Shown here piece by piece: positions 34,758 through 46,659 of a DNA stretch of 64,000 nt; positions within the stretch are counted from its first letter, which is position 1, and each line of letters begins with the position of its first letter. The stretch is from Pezicula radicicola. Lineage: Eukaryota > Ascomycota > Leotiomycetes > Helotiales > Dermateaceae. Location of the stretch: NCBI GenBank assembly GCA_003008705.1, contig PDUO01000006.1:1435295-1499294 (forward strand), in the 5' to 3' direction. A program made the position numbers and the translations under genes. The notes below the pieces were generated by a model. It was not told where the DNA came from. It searched no databases and saw only the letters and a list, made by a program, of their open reading frames with translations.

Positions 34758-34934
34758 TCTTTTAATTAGCTTAACTCATAACAAATAAGAGACTTGAACC
34801 GAAATTACAGGGTAAAACTCATAGCTACTGCGCATAACTTTTTCAATCCAACCTTCGCTACCTCTCGGATTTTCTACTTTGAGAATGACCCATATAGACT
34901 AGCAGACTCAGCTTAGCCAGCATTCACGTAATTC

Positions 34935-37900
34935 TCATCGCCACCTGAATGTGACCGATCGAGTTCTCCGCCTATATTTCGGGCGAATCCAGCCGCGAAC
35001 TCGACTCACTTTCTTAACACACGCCGTAGAAGTGATATCTTGTACCTCAGCTTGCGAATTTGAAGCCGAATCCTCATCACTACTCGTAACCTCATATACC
35101 GAATTTTCCTTTTCCCACTCTGCCATAAGCAAAGCTTCCTTCGCTCGCAACGCCCGGGATTCTTCAACACGACCCAACGCCTCATATGTATTTGCTAGAT
35201 TTCGCATCGCTAATCGGCTGTGTGGATGATGTGCATCTAACAAATCAGCTAGTAATTTCAAGACTTCGACTTGAGTATCCTCTGCTTTTTCATAGTGTCC
35301 TTGCTTATACCAAGTCCATGCAAGATTATTCATAGCTGGTATTGTATCTAGGTGCTTCTCGCCAAGGACTGCTTTCGAGAGCTCTAAAACATGTACTAGA
35401 AGAGCTTCTGCCTTATCAAATTTACCTTGGTTATTCCAAGTAAAAGCAAGATTATTCATAGCTCCTATTGTATACGGGTGCTTCTCGCCAAGGACAATTT
35501 TCGAGAGCTCTAAAACCTTCACCCTAAGAGCTTCTACCTTGTCAAATTGACCTTGGTTATCCCAAGTAAAAGCAAGATTATTCATAGCTAGTATTGTATC
35601 CGGGTGCTTCTCGCCAAGGACTGCTTTTCGGAGCTCTAAACCCTGTTCTTGAAGAGCTTCTGCCTTGTCAAATTGACCTTGGTCATCCCAAGTAAAAGCA
35701 AGATTATTCATAGCTACTATTGTATCTGGATGCTTCTCGCCGAGGGCTGCTTTTCGGAGTTCTAAAACCTGTTCTTGAAGAGCTTCTGCCTTGTCAAATT
35801 GACCTTTTTCTTTCCATGTTGAAGCAAGGTTACCCATAGCTACTATTGTATCTGGATGCTTCTCGCCGAGGGCTGCTTTCCGGAGCTCTAAAACCTGTAC
35901 TTGAAGTGGTTCTGCTCTCTTATAGTCCCCCTGATATGCGATGGCAAGAGCTAAGCTACTCGTTGCAGCGATGGTTCCTGGATCACGTTCACCGAGGGTA
36001 CTTTTTCTTAGTTCTACAACTTTCGAGTGCAGGTTCTCAGCTTCCTGGTAGAGGCCTTGATCATGATAATAGATGCCCATAGCATACATGAGTCTCGCTC
36101 CTTGAGCATTCAGAGGTTCCGATTCTCTCAGAGAGAATATCTTGAGAGCATGTGGAAGGTATTTCTTGCAAAGGTCCCATGTACTGTATTCGGGATCGAA
36201 TGGGAACACTTTTGTGATAATGTCCTGGGCTCTCTTGGAATATGTCCGGTGCTGGGTTTTATTAAGTGCACGTTGGGTAGCAAGGGGTATCAGCCGATGC
36301 TGCTCATAGTTTGGAAAACCATCTTTGTCTTTGTCCTGTCGAGGTTTGAGGAAGGAATATCTCACGAGAAGTGTTGCGGAAGTCAGGGCATCTGATGCCA
36401 GCAAATCCAGAGAACTTGTTTCTGAATAATCCATAGAATCTTCATCTGAGGAGTCGTCTGTGTTTGTACTGCTCTCTGGTGCAGCTGCAGCTTGAATGAG
36501 CTCGAAAGGAATACCTTGGTTGTCGAAGAAGGCCACAGTTTTAAGAATTCTCTCTGCAATAGGATCTTCTTTCACTTTCTCCATTGAGATAAGCCAAGTA
36601 CGCATGACACTGTTAGGTACACCGGACCTATAGGAATCAGAGCTCTCGATACTAAGCATCTTAGACTCCGAGTTCTGGAAGAGCCTAACATAGCCCGAAA
36701 CGGATATTTTACTTTTCTGGATATAAGTTCCTGCTTGAGAAATTGCGAGTGGAAGACCATCCACACCTTTGGGCCCGACTAGCATAGTTGCAGCTTCCTG
36801 CTCCTGGTTCAAATCCTGAGCCTCGGTAGCTTCAATCCCGTTTGGTAGTAGTAATGTTAAGGACTCTTCGGGTGACATTTTACCAACTTCGACACCCTTG
36901 GTTTTCCCGATGAGGCTCCAAATGATCTCCTGGTCTCGAGATGTCCATAACACAGATCCATGTGATGCTTGGGGAAGGAATGTCCGTAGGATGCCTCCAT
37001 CAACGAAGAGTCGAATGTCGTCCGCGTTATCAAGGATAAGAAGCCAATTTTTCTGTTTTTCTAGCCATTGACGAACTGCTTGCAACATGTCCCTGCCTTT
37101 CAGATTGGCTCCCAAACCAGCTCTTTCTGCGATCTTATTGTAATCGTCCGTGAATCTGGCTTCTGTACCTGCGTGGACCCAGAAAACAGAACATGAGATT
37201 GCTCCTTTGCGTCGATAAGCATAATCAAGAGCAATCTGTGTCTTACTATCATACATAGCAGTATTAGTGGCGATCTGATTTAGAAGATGCTCTGGTTGCC
37301 TACCCGGCTCCGCCGAGACCCCAGATAGCAGCTTCATGGCGTTTATCATCCAGGGGCAAAAGCTTGTCCAGCTGGCTCATGAGACCTGGTCTTTGGACCA
37401 TGCCCTCATTTTGTGGGAATGGTATAACATCGAATGAGCTGTTGTCTTTATGCATTGTCAGTTGAAATAGCATATCAGAGAGAGCGATAATTGTGGACAA
37501 CCAAATAAATTCAGACCAAGGAGTCTTAGAGTAGAAAAAAAACTCTTTTGTACAAAATCTCTCACGACATATAATACAAGCCCTCTTCAAGCTGCAAGAC
37601 ATTTGTGCTAAGAAACAATTGGATATATGAAAACCACATTCTAGCTCATATAGCTCCATCGCCTGTATACGATAGCATCAGAAGCAACACTCTGTGATTA
37701 GAAACATCTGAGCTCACCTGTCAACTTGAGAACAGTACGAGGGTTCATAGGTGGTTCTGTTGTTGTAGCAGAGACCGGGTTTGGAACCTGTGAAGGTCCC
37801 GTCGCGGCACTACTTTGACCTGCTGTCTCGCCGCTTCCACCATCACATTTGAGAGCTCGTAATTTCTCCGAACATTCATCGATGCGTCGTCTTTCGCTAT

Positions 37901-38810
37901 TCAGGTAGTTGTTCGTATTCGCAGCAATGGTACTCGATTCCTTCCAATCATCCATCTTAATACCTTCAACACCTACAGTAGCATCGAATCGAAAATACAC
38001 AGTGTTACTGTATCTCCCGTATGCAGAATCGTGAATGCGTTTCGAACTTGTCGCCATATCCTTGAGTGCTTTTAATATCGATAGACGGTTATCTCTAATA
38101 TCGGCAGCTCCGCCCAATCCAGTTCCAATACTGAGGATACAAGAAAATGTGCAGCTGGCATCTATCTCCCTTGCTTCACTCAGTATGATTTCACATGGAT
38201 TGTTATGACCGAATCCAGCATCGATGAACTCAATATCGTCCCGGCCACATTTTATAGATTTGAAGAAGGTAGTCGCTGCTGACGTTGCTCGAGCAACTTG
38301 CCAGATGGTGCAGTCTTTGAGGCTGTCGCTTGTATCGTACGTCTTAAAAAGCGTAGGTGATCCGCTGACGTCCCTCTTGGTGATAGCTAAGACGACTGTT
38401 TTACAACAGGTATAGTCCCTAAAGAGTGCTTCAGGATCCTCTTTACACTTCTTTGCGACAACCCTTTTTATTGCCTCTTCTAACTGAGTCGCCGAATAAC
38501 CTCCGTTTGGCGATTTTGGGAATCGTAATCCTCTTTTGGGCGTAAAAGCTTGCTCTGCCAGAGCCATGTATTCCCTCAAACATTCGTCAACCGACATACC
38601 AAGTCTGCCGAGCATGATGGCTATAATACCACCGGTACTGGTGCCACCGATCATGTCGAAATATTCACAAGGCCGAGGCGTAGAACTCAGGCCGGCTTTG
38701 TCTCGAATCTTCTCCATCACCCTCTCGAGAATGAGGAGTGCTGAAACTCCACGAATTCCTCCACCATCAATAGCTAGAACTCGAATCGGTGGCGCCATGC
38801 TCAGCCGCAA
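34935..38810 (-). CDS. Fungal NOD-like receptor: patatin, NB-ARC, TPR
   Basis: This STAND receptor has a phospholipase-like effector domain and 1181 residues. Exons are 38810-37718, 37445-37304 and 37245-34935; GT-AG introns, phases close. The patatin domain (about 8-300) has oxyanion loop DGGGIRG (15-21), nucleophile Ser58 in GGTSTGG and catalytic Asp197 in DAGFGHNNP. NB-ARC (about 375-720) has P-loop GLGGAGKT (407-414) split by an intron, Walker B LLILDNADD (480-488), WTSRD (512-516) and GLPLA (575-579). About seven 42-residue kinesin-light-chain-type TPRs follow (about 850-1150), then a basic tail. Every key residue is present. In Neurospora and relatives, genes of this architecture (PLP-1) trigger cell death on non-self recognition; that role here is inference. 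The 272-base first intron might hide a mini-exon. A second in-frame Met is at 38798. Confidence 0.94.
35135..36055 (-). repeat. 126-bp TPR-coding tandem repeat, about seven units
   Basis: The units encode repeats of the type LGEKHPDTIVAMNNLAFTW plus QGQFDKAEALQEQVLELRK. Four to five central units are very alike at DNA level: attattcatagct and cttgtcaaattgacctt recur every 126 bases. The outer units are diverged. Confidence 0.92.
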
Positions 38811-38855
38811 GCCGCTTCAGAGTTCCCCCAAAGAACTCGGTCACTTTGACACAGG

Positions 38856-38865
38856 CTTTATATAC
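38856..38865 (-). promoter_or_regulatory. Putative TATA box of the receptor gene
   Basis: The minus-strand sequence gtatataaag lies about 50 bases before the ATG at 38810. Confidence 0.5.
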
Positions 38866-38869
38866 GACG

Positions 38870-39615
38870 GGTTTTGGGAAGTTTAAAGAGCAAGATGTCT
38901 CATGGATTCAGATTATGTGAAAACGAGATAATGAGTAGCTTTTGTTCTTGTTGGGAGGCTATGACAACGAGGAGAAGAAGGGATAAGATGAGGCTGAGCT
39001 GCGAGCTGAACTTAGGCGTTTATTACGGCTACGCCTTTAGCCCCATATATATGCAAAATCCGAACGCTACATACGCATGCGGTCATGTTGTACAAACCAC
39101 AGCCCCTCGCTTCAAATTCCAATCACTGACTTCAGCGATCTTAGTCTCGACTCTCGAAGAGATTTAGATTTCCAGAGGTAGGGATTGGACTGGTACAGAT
39201 TCCCAGCTAGGAAAAGAATTTAAGTATCATTTCGATGTCAGATTATAGAAATAGGTAGGAGGAATTGAAGGTCTCATTCCGAAAATAAGTGTGCAGAATA
39301 GTATGATTGTAGTTACTAAGTTCTAAGCTTTGAGGCTCTGATTTTGAAGTCAAAAAGGCCACTAACCCCAGTCGGGAATGGCGTCCGTAGATTCACCTCT
39401 GAAGGTAGGTTGTATAGAAACAGTATCCAATAGTAGAAACTCGAATCTCACCAGTTCATTACTCCTTCTAAAAACGAGTTTATAACAAGTCTTCAATTAA
39501 AATTCCTTAGCACTCTTTTAAATTAAAGTTCAACCCTCTCATCCCAATATTGAACCTCTTCAAAACCCCAGCAAACAGCTCAACTCCTACATTACAAAAC
39601 TTGTACAAAGCATTT
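38870..39615. other. Intergenic, no gene seen
   Basis: This is the 5' flank of the receptor gene and the 3' flank of the MFS pseudogene. A plus-strand ORF at 38874-39167 has no recognisable content. Confidence 0.5.
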
Positions 39616-41902
39616 TCAAACCTTACTATCACCCTCTTCAATAGTAGTAGTAGGCACACCCTCCTTATTCTCAACCCTCGACTCCGTAGTCTCAAGCGCC
39701 AAAGCCTTCTCATTACCACCAACCGGTTCAACACCAACAGCAGTAGTCCGTCTAACATCCATAGTCTCACGATTAAAGATGTTAACGTAAAGTGGATAAA
39801 CCCAAGCACAGATAAATCCCGTCATAGGTATCAACATAGCTTTATGAAACGGATATGCGTAGTCTGTATTCTGGAGATGAGTAGCGACTGCACCAGTCAT
39901 TGGTGGCCAGGCAGCACCACCTGAGATAGCAGCAACGAGGAAGGAACCACCAAGTTTTGTATGTCTTCCTAGTCCTCGAAGGCCTAGTGTGAAGATTGTT
40001 GCGAAGCAGGCGGATTCGAAACAGAGGACTAGGCAGAGCATTGCTATGCTTGCTGTGTCGCGGCTGACTGCTGCGATGAGAACCCACATGAAGGACATGA
40101 AGAGGTATATTGCTAAGATGAAGCGAGGTTTGACGGCTGGGAATGTCATAATGCCACCTGCGACGAAACGGTTGAATGCGTAGAGACCTTGTGCGGCAGC
40201 GAAGATGTCGGCTTGCAAAGTGTTAGAATCCACTTACGAACAGATGCTCGTTCTAGATATTTGAGACTAGGCAAAGAGGAGTTCGAACTTACAGCTAGTG
40301 GATGCAGAGCGACCAGCTTCTTCGCAGAAATTGACAAAGTAATTGGCGACAGATACTATGGATTTCATTAGCATTATTCTGACATTTGGAGATTTTCCCG
40401 TACCTTGTGCCCCTACGTAGCAAAATTGACTCCAAGTAGCAAGGAACAAATTGATCTGCTTCCTGATGGTCCAGGATCATACTCATCAATCTCCATCTCC
40501 TGAGTCCCCATATCGGCATCCGTAATCTCGGGCATTGGCGCGATGTAGAAGAGAATAATTAAAAGACCAACAAAACAAGCGACGCCAAGATATGTCCATT
40601 GAACGTTCTTCAAACCCTGATCTGTATTAACAGTGCTAACAAAGAAGACCCTCGAAGCGAGAAGAGGAGCCACAAATGATCCAACAGCTTGAACGGCTTG
40701 AGCGAGATTGAGACGAATTTCAGAGTTAGGCTGCGGAATGGGTACCCATGGGTTGTACGTACAACCTATAGACTACCCATAAGTTATAAAGGTACCTTTA
40801 CCTCTACCTCTACATTTACCTCTACCTCTGCCTATGCCTCTGCCTCTACCTCTGCGCTCCTACCTCTACGCCCCTACCTCTTTGTTTTAAACCTTATATC
40901 TTAAAACCTCGTTAATATAATTGATTTATTCGGTAAATAATTAGTAATTAAGCTTACTTAAAGTAGATACTTATTATAAAGCTTACTTAAAGTAGAAATA
41001 AAAGTAAAAATAGAAATAGAAGTACCTAAAGGGAGGTATAGTTTTTCCGACCGGAAGGCTTAGTTAAAGGAGTAGTTAAAAGAGAAGTAGAAGGTAGATC
41101 TAGAAGTAAAAGTACTTAGTAAGACCCACGGGTTACCCATGGGTTATACGTATAACCCGTGGGTAACCCGTGGGTATTGCCAAGGACCCATAGGTAACCC
41201 GTAGGTATTACCAAGGACCCATGGGTTGGGTTACCCAACGGGTCCGGGTACCCATTCCGCAGTCTATTCAGAGTATCTGGGCGGACCGCAGATTGAGAGG
41301 AAGGGATCGGCTGCTGTTTCGAGGGTTGAAAGACCGGCGCCGACGACGAACATGGAACCACAAAAGCCGCCAAATCAGTGTTTTACTCCACTTGGCCACA
41401 TTAGAAGGCCTGGAGTTGGTGCAGTCAGCTTTACTTGATCTGACATTGAAGTCAAAGGCTTAAAGGATAAGGTATACATACATCCTATAGCAAGGACACA
41501 CAATCCTGTCATAAAAGTGACTCTGAATCCCCATTTCCTCAAAATCCATCCACTAATGGTGATCGGGCAGAGAAAATACGCCCCGAAGTACGCAGCAGAT
41601 AGTCCAGAGGATTTCGAAGGTGTAATATTGACAGAAGCCTGGAAGTGAGGATTGAGGACATCGAGAAGTCCTGCGTGTATCAAACATTGTCAGATGGAAG
41701 CCGATAGCGTAATACATACCGTATGCAAAGCCCCAGAGAAAGAAGAGAATTGTGACTAAAGACGTTAATGGCCAGACTTTCACAATTGAGCGACTTGCGA
41801 CTCACCTAGAAAACATGGAACGAGCGATTGTCGCAATGTCAAATGCACAGCAACAGTGACCGCGTCATCATTGACTGTAATCTTCCGCTTGTACAACCCC
41901 AT
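39616..41902 (-). pseudogene. Fucose-permease-like MFS transporter (FHS family), disrupted
   Basis: The start MGLYKRKITVNDD is at 41902. Small introns link SLVPCFLV, TILFFLWGFAYG and LLDVLNPHFQASVNI, SGLSAAYFGAYFLCP, RKWGFRVTFMTGLCVLAIG and LLMWPSGVKH, all typical of the FHS/L-fucose permease branch. Three lesions are visible: TGA at 41377-41375; a 540 bp hAT-like element at 40727-41266 between PPRYSE and IRLNLAQAVQAVGSF; and a one-base loss near 40461-40475, after DEYDPGP, which throws KQINLFLATWSQFCYVGAQ out of frame. The distal half (SDIFAAAQGLYAFNRF, FATIFTLGLRGLGRHTK, AWVYPLYVNIF) is otherwise well kept to TAG/TAA at 39616. Probable substrate would be a sugar; not demonstrable. Confidence 0.9.
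40727..41266. mobile_element. hAT-like MITE, family M3, complete with 8-bp target duplication
   Basis: The element is 540 bp long. The ends are taggctgcggaatgggtacc and (reverse complement) tagactgcggaatgggtacc. The target sequence TTCAGAGT is present exactly on both sides (40719-40726, 41267-41274), and eight bases is the hallmark of hAT transposition. The interior holds CTCTAC-type microsatellite sequence, A/T-rich DNA and several copies of a cccatgggtt / aacccgtggg motif, and no ORF. Confidence 0.93.
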
Positions 41903-42583
41903 CTTGTTGGCTTATATATTTCAATTCTGATGGTCGATACCAAGGCTCCTATGATATACTATCTTGGTGGAGTACAAGAGTTATGGTTCACGAAACGATG
42001 CAATGCCAAGTTGTAAATTAGATCAAATTATTTAGCGGAGCTGCCCTGTACTTATGGTTGCTTATACCTTGTGCACTCAACTCGGTGTATTTCCCTGCGA
42101 ATAAATGTCCCTGTGTATCCTGCAACTGTGCCACATTGGATGTGGATGTAAGCTTTTGATTTGCGGAGGTGGCGTCCCCCTCATCTCACCCGCTACCAGT
42201 AACAAAAGGCGGAGAACAAGTCTGGGGAAATGACATGCAAGCTAGAGGATTAGATCATATGCTTTCTGCTATGCTTCGGTCAAAAGAAAGCGCGAGAGCT
42301 CTCTGTCGAGTGTGAAGCAAAGCCAATAATGCTACCTGATGTATCAAAGATGTGCCTATAACCAGAATAAACAACAATTCCATAGTCCATACAAATACTT
42401 ATAAGTACAACACTTTTGAAACGACAATCATTTGCCACGTAATCTGCCCCAAAGATAATTTTGGACGAGAAACGAAGCTTGCGAATCCGTTAGAAATACA
42501 GCCCAATTCCAAATACGCAGAAAACGTCGATATCGTGAGATATCCCAAAGATTTCTAGTTTCCAAAACGTCGATTTTGCATAT
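41903..42583. other. Intergenic, no gene seen
   Basis: This is the 5' flank of the FHS pseudogene, with a ttatatattt stretch right before its ATG, and the 3' flank of the DUF7726 gene. No coding signal. Confidence 0.5.
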
Positions 42584-43543
42584 TTAAACAATTGAAACTT
42601 GACCGTACTCATCTTCACCAACCTGCATCCCAGGTAGGACAATGTACGAGCGTCTACTGCTCAACCTCTTGGTATCAAACCCACGTTGGCCGAGCCTGTC
42701 GTAGTCGGAGCCGGTCCCGTCCCAGATCTCCTCCATATCCAGCCGAAACTCGCTCTTTGGCTTGTCATCTCGAATACGCATCTTCTCAAACAGGCAGTAC
42801 GAAGCGTAAAAGGCACAGTTGGTATTGCCAGCCGATGGGCCTCTCTTTCCGAGAAAACCAGTCAAGGCAGCGGATGAAACCTTCTTGTTGTCAGGAAGGC
42901 ACCCAGAAGCAGCGCGCAGAAATCCAGCTTGTGATATGCCAGGTTCCCGAAGTAATGCTCTGATCTTCGTGCGCATTGAATCGCAAGTCTCATAGACCTC
43001 AACTTCGCCATCAGACTCGCCATCCAAGTGTATCCCAGAAACATCGAGTTTCTTCTCCTCGTCTTCCTTCTTTACCTTCTTCTTCGGTAGCTTGATCCCT
43101 TGTAACTGACGCTTCTTGAAGAATTTCCACGCTCGATGATATGTATCACAGCCCATTCCCTTTTCTGGTCCTGTCTGACCCATGAAACGACTGTACGCTT
43201 GAGAACTGACACCGAGGGTCTTCTGAAACTCTCCGACTTTCATCGAGCCTGAGTTGATGAAGTTGTTGATCTTCGAGCGGACTTGGTTGCAATTGTCGTC
43301 GACAAAGCGGAGGCGAGGGTCATCGTCATCAATTTCGGGAACCTCTTGAGGCTCTTCAATTTCTGCAGCTTTTCGTTTGGCAGCAGGCTTCGATTGTTAG
43401 CTGGAGTGCACAGAGTACGGTCAATTCGAGATGAAGAGACGTCATACTTTTGGCTTGGCTTTCTCAGCGCCTGGAACCGTAGTTTTCGCAGGAATGTTGC
43501 TATCAGCGACAGCAAGAGGCTGTCTGACAGCTTTGGGAGGCAT
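42584..43543 (-). CDS. Two-repeat DUF7726 protein
   Basis: This nuclear-looking fungal protein of unknown function has 299 residues in two exons (43543-43448, 43387-42584), with a GT-AG intron in phase 0. The N-terminus is basic (MPPKAVRQPLA, then PAAKRKAAEIEEP), resembling a nuclear localisation signal. Two related helical domains follow. The first has NCNQVRSKINNFINSG, then KVGEFQKTLGVSSQAYSRFM. The second has CDSMRTKIRALLREPGISQA, then FLRAASGC and SSAALTGFLGKRGPSAG. Each has the helix pattern of a phage-repressor-like helix-turn-helix, which fits the description of DUF7726 in fungi. They are joined by a Lys-rich stretch (KKKVKKEDEEKKLD). DNA binding is an inference from the fold-like pattern. 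Confidence 0.88.
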
Positions 43544-45170
43544 GTTAGAGATAGACAGCCTATTTATTGAACGTATGTAGATTGCTGCTGTTACGAGTAT
43601 CTCGAAAGTGCTTACTATTGCGTCGCGTCGAGTCGAGCCCTCGGGCCGCTAAAATCTCGGCTCAACGACTTGGTCATGTGAGTTTTTGATTTGCGACACA
43701 CATATTTTTGCGACACCTTCCTCATTAATCCCCTCAAACGAGTTGCTAATCTGACGTATGTATTATATAACACTTTAAAGCCTTCTAGATGTTTCCGATA
43801 CAGTTGTGGCAACTCAAACTAAGTGTGCCATGAGTACGCAAGTACGAAATAGTAGTTGTTCATAAGCCGTTTTGTGCAAATCATGCTTCATTTTTCGTTT
43901 TTTTTTTCTCGGCAACTCTTGAGCTTGGTATCTACTGGTGCGCAGGAACTTTAAAAAGAAATTTTACATCACTCTGTATCCCCTAGATTATAGTCATAGA
44001 TTTCGCGGTTAATTGCTGTGGTAAATTAAGTATCATTCAGCTAAGGCACTCAATTCTCTTTCGATTCCATACTGTAGTCCAATGGAAATAAAGGTTTAGA
44101 TTTCCGAAGAAGGATAACGGGACAGAAATTATTACTGGAAATAAACAAGCCTTGCTAATTGCCTCAAGTAGTGTAAACACCACAGCCTCTATAGAAGCAG
44201 TTACTATCTCTTCTAGGACTTGCGTGATTAACTTTGGCTACATTTTAGCAAAAAATGAATAGACTAGAGATTTATGTACACTTGTAATTGGGACTAAATC
44301 CAGCTATAAGGGACGTTTTGTAGTAAAGAAAAATATTACAGGATGAAATGTTGTTCTAGGTTGTGGCAACATTACGCTTGACGATCCAACGACGTTTGCA
44401 TCAGTGGTCGGTCATGTTTTATGCTTGTTCTGGGACCAAAACCGATAGTGGTGTCGACCTGTCAGGACCGGGGAAACAAGCAGAACTAACAGGCTAACAC
44501 TTTAATAACATTTGGAAACTTTATTTAATATAGGCGAGCTACAGTACATACTGATGTTGTTAAAGATATTCTTCTTGCTATTTAAGGTATAGAAAATAAA
44601 ATTACAAAATATGGATAAAGAGTCCAACTTGTAGGCAGTCCACGGCTACTATTTCGCAGTCTACGGCACAAGAGGGGTCATTCCCATTCCACCGAGGGCC
44701 GGGGAGAAGATAGAACTTAAAACTCTCCAGCCCATTTGTTATGTGGTCGCTTTCGTAACGCTACACCACGATTCTTCAACTTATCCTTTGTTGCGTGTCT
44801 GGCCTCGAAAATACTTTTAATCGCCTTCTTGCATGGAGTAACGTACAGGCTAATGGCATTCGCGCTATAGTTGTCGACGTTAGTCTTAGTAAACTAAGCA
44901 ATAATAATAACACTTACAGATCCTGACGACTCCAAGCCCATTATATCGCACCATAGACAGTAATTGTCGGCATATCGGATCAGCTAAAAGGCAAGACTGC
45001 GAGCAAGACCACGAGTACGAAGTAGCGATTGTCACATTAAATACCGTTGTCAACTAACATACTAATAATACAAAGGTAACAGCTCTAGAGAATTGCAGAG
45101 GCGATGATTAGGCCACTGCGTCGGTATATGTCTGCTGAAATTAGATATATTTATGAATAAATGAGGCTCA

Positions 45171-45379
45171 TAGACTACAGAATAGATACCCAGACCCATA
45201 CGGTGACCCAACCCATGGGGCCTTGCTTCTTTCCGTTTGAACTCATTGTGATACGTTGACGAGTAATGGGTAGTGTGGGGCCTTGGAACTACCCGCGGAT
45301 GTTCCATGGGTCTTCAAGTTAACCTATGGGTATCCGTTGGGTCTTCAGGTCTCCTCGTGGGTACCCATTTCGCAGTCTA
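45171..45379. mobile_element. Short, diverged hAT-like MITE, family M3
   Basis: The left end is tagactacagaatagatacc and the right end (reverse complement) is tagactgcgaaatgggtacc, as in the complete copy at 40727-41266. The interior has cccatggggcc and cccgcggatg motifs. I cannot see a clean 8 bp duplication. Confidence 0.65.
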
Positions 45380-46432
45380 AACTATGCGAGGTTTGTATAA
45401 TGTGGCGAACCTCCGTGGACTCTTCGAACGTTTCTGCTTTGTGACTTTCCTATGTACCAGACCTTCTTGGGTACTCTAATCCTAATGATCTCATCTTATT
45501 GTTTTAAGAGGTGGCCTAGGTAAAAGCGCAGAACCAACGACCCACCAACTCTATTTTCACCTTCAAGCTTCACCAATCCACTTTAGTCAGTACTGTAACT
45601 GTAGCTGCAACGGCTTGTATTACTGCACTTTTATTTGAGAAGAGTAATTAGCAAGCAGCTCAAGTAATGTAATGAAATAACAGTAGCGAATGGTAACTAA
45701 GAAACCTGTATTGTTCTAACAAGCGATAGAAATGTGGACGTTACTGTTGTGCTTGTATTCACTCGTGGTAAGTCACTTCTTGTTACATTCTAGTTGTGCT
45801 GAATTAATACATATATAGAAATAGAGGCGTATACGATCACCAACAATACTGGGCCTAGATTTAACTGTAGAAGAGAGACTCGAGAATTTGTGACTTTTTT
45901 CGTCTACGGAATAAGCGATCGCTACGATCGCAAGCGTATGGGAAATACGCAACACTTTCCCAACCAACCACTCAATCAAAACTCTCATATTCATATCTGC
46001 CGGTCTACAATTGAAAACCCAAATCTCCACCAAAACTGACAACACATCACAATAATTTCAAATCACATCCAAGATCTAATGCGAAATCCAAACCACCAAT
46101 AGGTGAAAAGCAAGGATCGCTTATCAAAATCAGGGGGATTCGGCTGCTTCCATGCTCTCATTTAATTGGCCATTCGCACAGGTACGCTCAAATAGGACTA
46201 ATAAACGAACCTGTTACAAGCATCTCCCCTCTTCTTTTCCATGCCACTGTGCCTCATATCTGCTGAAATTTAAAGTATTTAGAGTAACAAGGCTGAAGAT
46301 CATAGGATCATACATACCTAGTCTGTGCATTTGATTAAGCATGTAAGCAGAGCAAGCTTTTATTGTAACCCAAACAACCGTCCTTATCTAGGTAACCTTA
46401 TTTTTGGGATTTTAAACCTGGTTGTCTTGCAA

Positions 46433-46446
46433 CTATAAATATAAGG
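46433..46446 (+). promoter_or_regulatory. Putative TATA box
   Basis: actataaatataag lies about 215 bases before the ATG at 46660. A T-rich run and a CTCA microsatellite, likely leader sequence, follow. Confidence 0.5.
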
Positions 46447-46659
46447 CTTGAAGTTCCAACTTTTTTTTTCTTCTTCTTGTACTTTTCAATTTCAATCCGT
46501 AGTTCTCACTCACTCACTCACTCACTCTTTCTTTCTTCTTTGAGATATCAAACTTCGAAACAATTGGTCAAAGAATCCACATTCAATCAACCTGATCCTC
46601 AATCTCAATATCAATCCTCTCGCATCACCACCTCCTCTCCCCACAAATCCACGACCATA

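Larger units (their letters stand above)
43544..46659. other. Intergenic, repeats, promoter of the next gene
   Basis: No gene recognised. The stretch contains a second short M3-type element at 45171-45379 and another M3-like end near 44640-44672 (ctatttcgcagtctac). The last 200 bases include a TATA box and a CTCA microsatellite at about 46507-46525. Confidence 0.5.

Noticed and set aside
34690..34760. tRNA-like stretch with gtagagcg and cctcgaatccg
   Set aside because: No cloverleaf can be formed, and the minus strand reads as a transporter tail.
40790..40870. CTCTAC-type microsatellite as an independent repeat locus
   Set aside because: It lies wholly within the hAT-like MITE and is part of that element.
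46477..46659. Upstream in-frame extension of the 46.66-kb gene
   Set aside because: It begins at a non-ATG codon in a CT-rich leader after the TATA box. The ATG at 46660 starts the conserved-looking basic segment.
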